Below are positions 13,092 to 13,680 of a stretch of 13,680 bases of DNA, in pieces. The notes under the pieces are model-generated. The model was given only the letters and a program-made list of their open reading frames with translations. It had not been told where the DNA came from and did no database searches. Positions within the stretch are counted from its first letter, which is position 1; each line of letters opens with the position of its first letter. The position numbers and the translations under genes were made by a program. Source of the DNA: CAZQKE01 sp964593865 (lineage in GTDB: Bacteria > Chloroflexota > Anaerolineae > JAAYZQ01); NCBI GenBank assembly GCA_964593865.1, contig CAZQKE010000059.1:1-13680 (forward strand). Reading direction: 5' to 3'.

Positions 13092-13520
13092 TCACATACC
13101 CCCCAAAAGATCCTCTGGTGCCTCCGGCATGTCCAGACGCACCACTTCGCCGTGGCGGTTGATGATCACCCGAAAGCCCAACATCCCCAGCCACATGCGG
13201 GCATCATCGGGCATCCCCTGCTCGATGATGCGGTCCATGTTCTTGATAGAGGCATCAATCATCGCTTTGGTAAACAGGTCATCCTTGCCCATGAACTGGA
13301 GCATGGCTTCGATGGCGATCTCTTTGTGGGCCATGAACTGGGCGCGCAGCATGTCAATCACCTGCCGGTCCACCGCCTCCGATTCGACATGGCGCAAAAA
13401 GCCGTCGTCATTCACGACATAGTGGGGTGTTCCTCCCACCATGACGACATCCACCGGTTTGTCTTCCTCATCACGGATCAACCCGGCGAAAAGGGCCGAA
13501 CGCGACGTCGTATGAGCCAT
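13092..13520 (-). CDS. Conserved hypothetical protein, first gene of the PNP-like operon
   Basis: The 142-aa product starts at ATG 13520 with GGAGG five bases upstream; a GTG two codons earlier would overlap that site. The N-terminal ~45 residues look like beta strands (PVDVVMVGGTPHYVVNDDGFLRH, 22-44). A long helical middle follows (VDRQVIDMLRAQF, then EIAIEAMLQFMGKDDLFTKAMIDASIKNMDRII), and then a short strand pair WLGMLGFRVIINRHGEVVRLD (110-130). It is soluble, with no cysteine and no recognisable catalytic motif. Its stop codon abuts the start of the PNP-like gene, so the two proteins are probably made together and may interact. I do not recognise the family. Confidence 0.87.
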   Translation of the reverse strand: MAHTTSRSALFAGLIRDEEDKPVDVVMVGGTPHYVVNDDGFLRHVESEAVDRQVIDMLRAQFMAHKEIAIEAMLQFMGKDDLFTKAMIDASIKNMDRIIEQGMPDDARMWLGMLGFRVIINRHGEVVRLDMPEAPEDLLGGM

Positions 13521-13540
13521 GGGCACCTCCTCTGTAGGGA

Positions 13541-13572
13541 GAAGGGCAGCGCAAACCCAGACGCTGCCCTTC
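13541..13572 (-). terminator. 11-bp perfect hairpin between tRNA-Ala and the downstream operon
   Basis: GAAGGGCAGCG and CGCTGCCCTTC pair perfectly around a 10-nt loop. On the minus strand it starts 17 bases after the tRNA 3' end and finishes ten bases before the Shine-Dalgarno of the 142-aa gene. No U-tract follows. It could be a tRNA terminator, an attenuator, or a 5' stabilising structure of the operon mRNA. Confidence 0.6.
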
Positions 13573-13589
13573 CCGGAACCTTGTTTTTC

Positions 13590-13664
13590 TGGTGGACCCG
13601 GCCGGATTCGAACCGGCGATCTTCTGCGTGCAAAGCAGACGCCTTCCCACTAGGCCACGGGCCC
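13590..13664 (-). tRNA. tRNA-Ala (anticodon UGC)
   Basis: The 75-nt cloverleaf is complete on the minus strand. Acceptor arm GGGCCCG pairs with CGGGTCC and includes the G3-U70 wobble that alanyl-tRNA synthetase recognises. The D arm is GCCT/AGGC. The anticodon arm is TCTGC-TTTGCAC-GCAGA with anticodon TGC. The T arm is GCCGG-TTCGAAT-CCGGC. The 3' CCA is encoded in the DNA. Its promoter must lie beyond or near the right window edge. Confidence 0.98.
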
Positions 13665-13680
13665 ATAGTGCCGACGAGAG

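Overview
The window looks like a chromosomal segment of a bacterium of the phylum Chloroflexota, probably class Anaerolineae. This is inference from gene content: a long GT-C membrane protein ending in the beta-rich module common in that phylum, a two-gene conserved-hypothetical pair, moderately high G+C, and sigma70-type promoters with 17-bp spacers. There are no rRNA genes, CRISPR arrays, transposases or phage genes. Ten protein genes and one tRNA gene can be supported.

Layout. Positions 1-2265 hold three minus-strand genes: a helical hypothetical protein, a 3-hydroxyacyl-CoA dehydrogenase 13 bp behind it, and, past a strong hairpin, a GTG-started unknown gene that runs off the left edge. 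Positions 2266-2517 are non-coding, with a nested dyad and a 14-bp perfect hairpin. An SCP2-type lipid-carrier gene (minus) and uvrB (plus) diverge from 2842-3303, each with its own promoter. uvrB is flanked by two diverged copies of a ~60-bp hairpin-containing element. A GT-C glycosyltransferase-like gene (minus, 5420-8053) converges on uvrB and diverges from a uroporphyrinogen-decarboxylase-family gene (plus, 8280-9269). The 226-bp space between these two carries a perfect-consensus promoter for the minus gene and a weaker one for the plus gene. After a 319-bp non-coding stretch comes a NERD-nuclease/superfamily-1-helicase fusion (plus, 9589-11292). Tail-to-tail with it is a minus-strand pair (13520 to 11328): a 142-aa conserved hypothetical and a 587-aa protein whose C-terminal half reads as a nucleoside-phosphorylase/AMP-nucleosidase fold. 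A tRNA-Ala(UGC) gene lies just upstream of the pair on the same strand.

How the genes fit together. Most transcription units look independent. HBD and SCP2 suggest acyl-CoA or lipid metabolism, and UvrB is core excision repair. The NERD-helicase and the PNP-like protein belong to fold classes that recur in anti-phage defence, but there is no defence island here and a housekeeping role is equally possible. The most promising leads are the PNP-like two-gene operon behind tRNA-Ala and the structured elements flanking uvrB.
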